Below, one piece after another: positions 41,245 through 41,489 of a DNA stretch of 41,489 nt. The notes beneath the pieces were generated by a model. It ran no database searches. It was given only the letters and a program-made list of their open reading frames with translations, and was not told where the DNA came from. The number at the start of each line of letters is the position of its first letter. Positions within the stretch are counted from its first letter, which is position 1. The position numbers and the translations under genes are program-made. The DNA is from Cytophagaceae bacterium (GTDB lineage Bacteria; Bacteroidota; Bacteroidia; Cytophagales; Spirosomataceae). Location: the NCBI GenBank assembly GCA_024642485.1, contig JAHEAY010000005.1, forward strand, positions 1-41,489, in the 5' to 3' direction.

Positions 41245-41489
41245 TTAGCTTTTATAGACTTTATCCATGGCTTGTAACAAGATGTTGCAAGCCATTTTTA
41301 TTTCCTCATTTGTGATGACCAAAGGCGGTGCAATGCGTAAGGAGTTGTCGCAAAATAGGAACCAGTCTGTGATTAAGCCATTTAAAATGCATTCATCAAT
41401 TACCGCTTTCACCGTTTTGAAATCTTGCATTTCTACAGCAATCATCAATCCAACCCCTCTAAATTCTTGGATGATTGGGTGAATCAATA
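41245..41489 (-). CDS. Class III PLP-dependent aminotransferase, C-terminal end (window edge)
   Basis: The gene continues past the right edge; only the last 80 residues are seen (the track's Met is an internal TTG codon). FRGVGLMIAVEM and WFLFCDNSLRIAPPLVITNEEI are the closing motifs of class III aminotransferases such as ornithine, acetylornithine or 4-aminobutyrate aminotransferases. The substrate cannot be told from this portion. Confidence 0.82.
   Translation of the reverse strand, partial: LIHPIIQEFRGVGLMIAVEMQDFKTVKAVIDECILNGLITDWFLFCDNSLRIAPPLVITNEEIKMACNILLQAMDKVYKS

Overview
The window looks like chromosomal DNA of a Bacteroidota, probably Cytophagales. Lineage markers are a GldC gliding-motility homologue, a type III glutamine synthetase, the long (661-residue) form of IspG, a DUF3127 protein, a PhoH/ElaA/pirin run, near absence of Shine-Dalgarno sites, and promoters of the TTG-N19/20-TAnnTTTG type. 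Genus cannot be fixed from this. Almost all of the window is compact housekeeping DNA with no IS element, prophage, CRISPR or rRNA. Both ends cut a gene: an SDR at the left and a class III aminotransferase at the right.

Layout. 1-6.2 kb: SDR fragment, RlmD, DnaB (convergent), then a phoH-GNAT-pirin operon. 6.1-12.6 kb: DUF3127 protein, tRNA-Leu(GAG), TrhO, a DUF1801/DUF2834/GreA-like minus-strand run, nucleoside phosphorylase, GNAT, SurE, NUDIX, CDF transporter. 12.6-14.4 kb: a minus-strand operon of a eukaryote-type 6-pyruvoyl-tetrahydropterin synthase, GTP cyclohydrolase I and an SDR, which suggests a tetrahydropterin pathway. 14.4-19.2 kb: GH109 glycosidase plus sugar MFS transporter, then IspG with a small membrane protein. 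19.2-24.9 kb: thioredoxin-like protein and GldC, CinA, an E2 acyltransferase, a desaturase and RsmE. 24.9-33.2 kb: a nitrogen-assimilation neighbourhood, with GS-III (in an operon with an unknown acidic protein and RsmE) divergent from GS-II, then MtaB, and an outer-membrane porin with an ammonium transporter. 33.4-41.5 kb: dicluster ferredoxin divergent from acyl-CoA reductase, PAP2 phosphatase, TrpS, DUF2461, DnaE, thioredoxin.

The most unusual signal is not a gene. Three intergenic gaps between convergent genes (about 1.93-2.03, 6.00-6.15 and 30.30-30.56 kb) hold facing arrays of degenerate 7-bp repeats. The two arms of each are reverse-complement in heptad pattern. Nearly every heptad carries TAA, TAG or TGA on the strand of the incoming gene, and the genes' own stop codons lie in or beside the arrays. 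Because 7 is not a multiple of 3, each arm gives stops in all three frames. In two of the elements the arms can pair into stems of about 29-35 bp. These look like a composite translation-stop and transcription-terminator element, or a mobile repeat that settles at gene ends. I know of no description of them in Bacteroidota.
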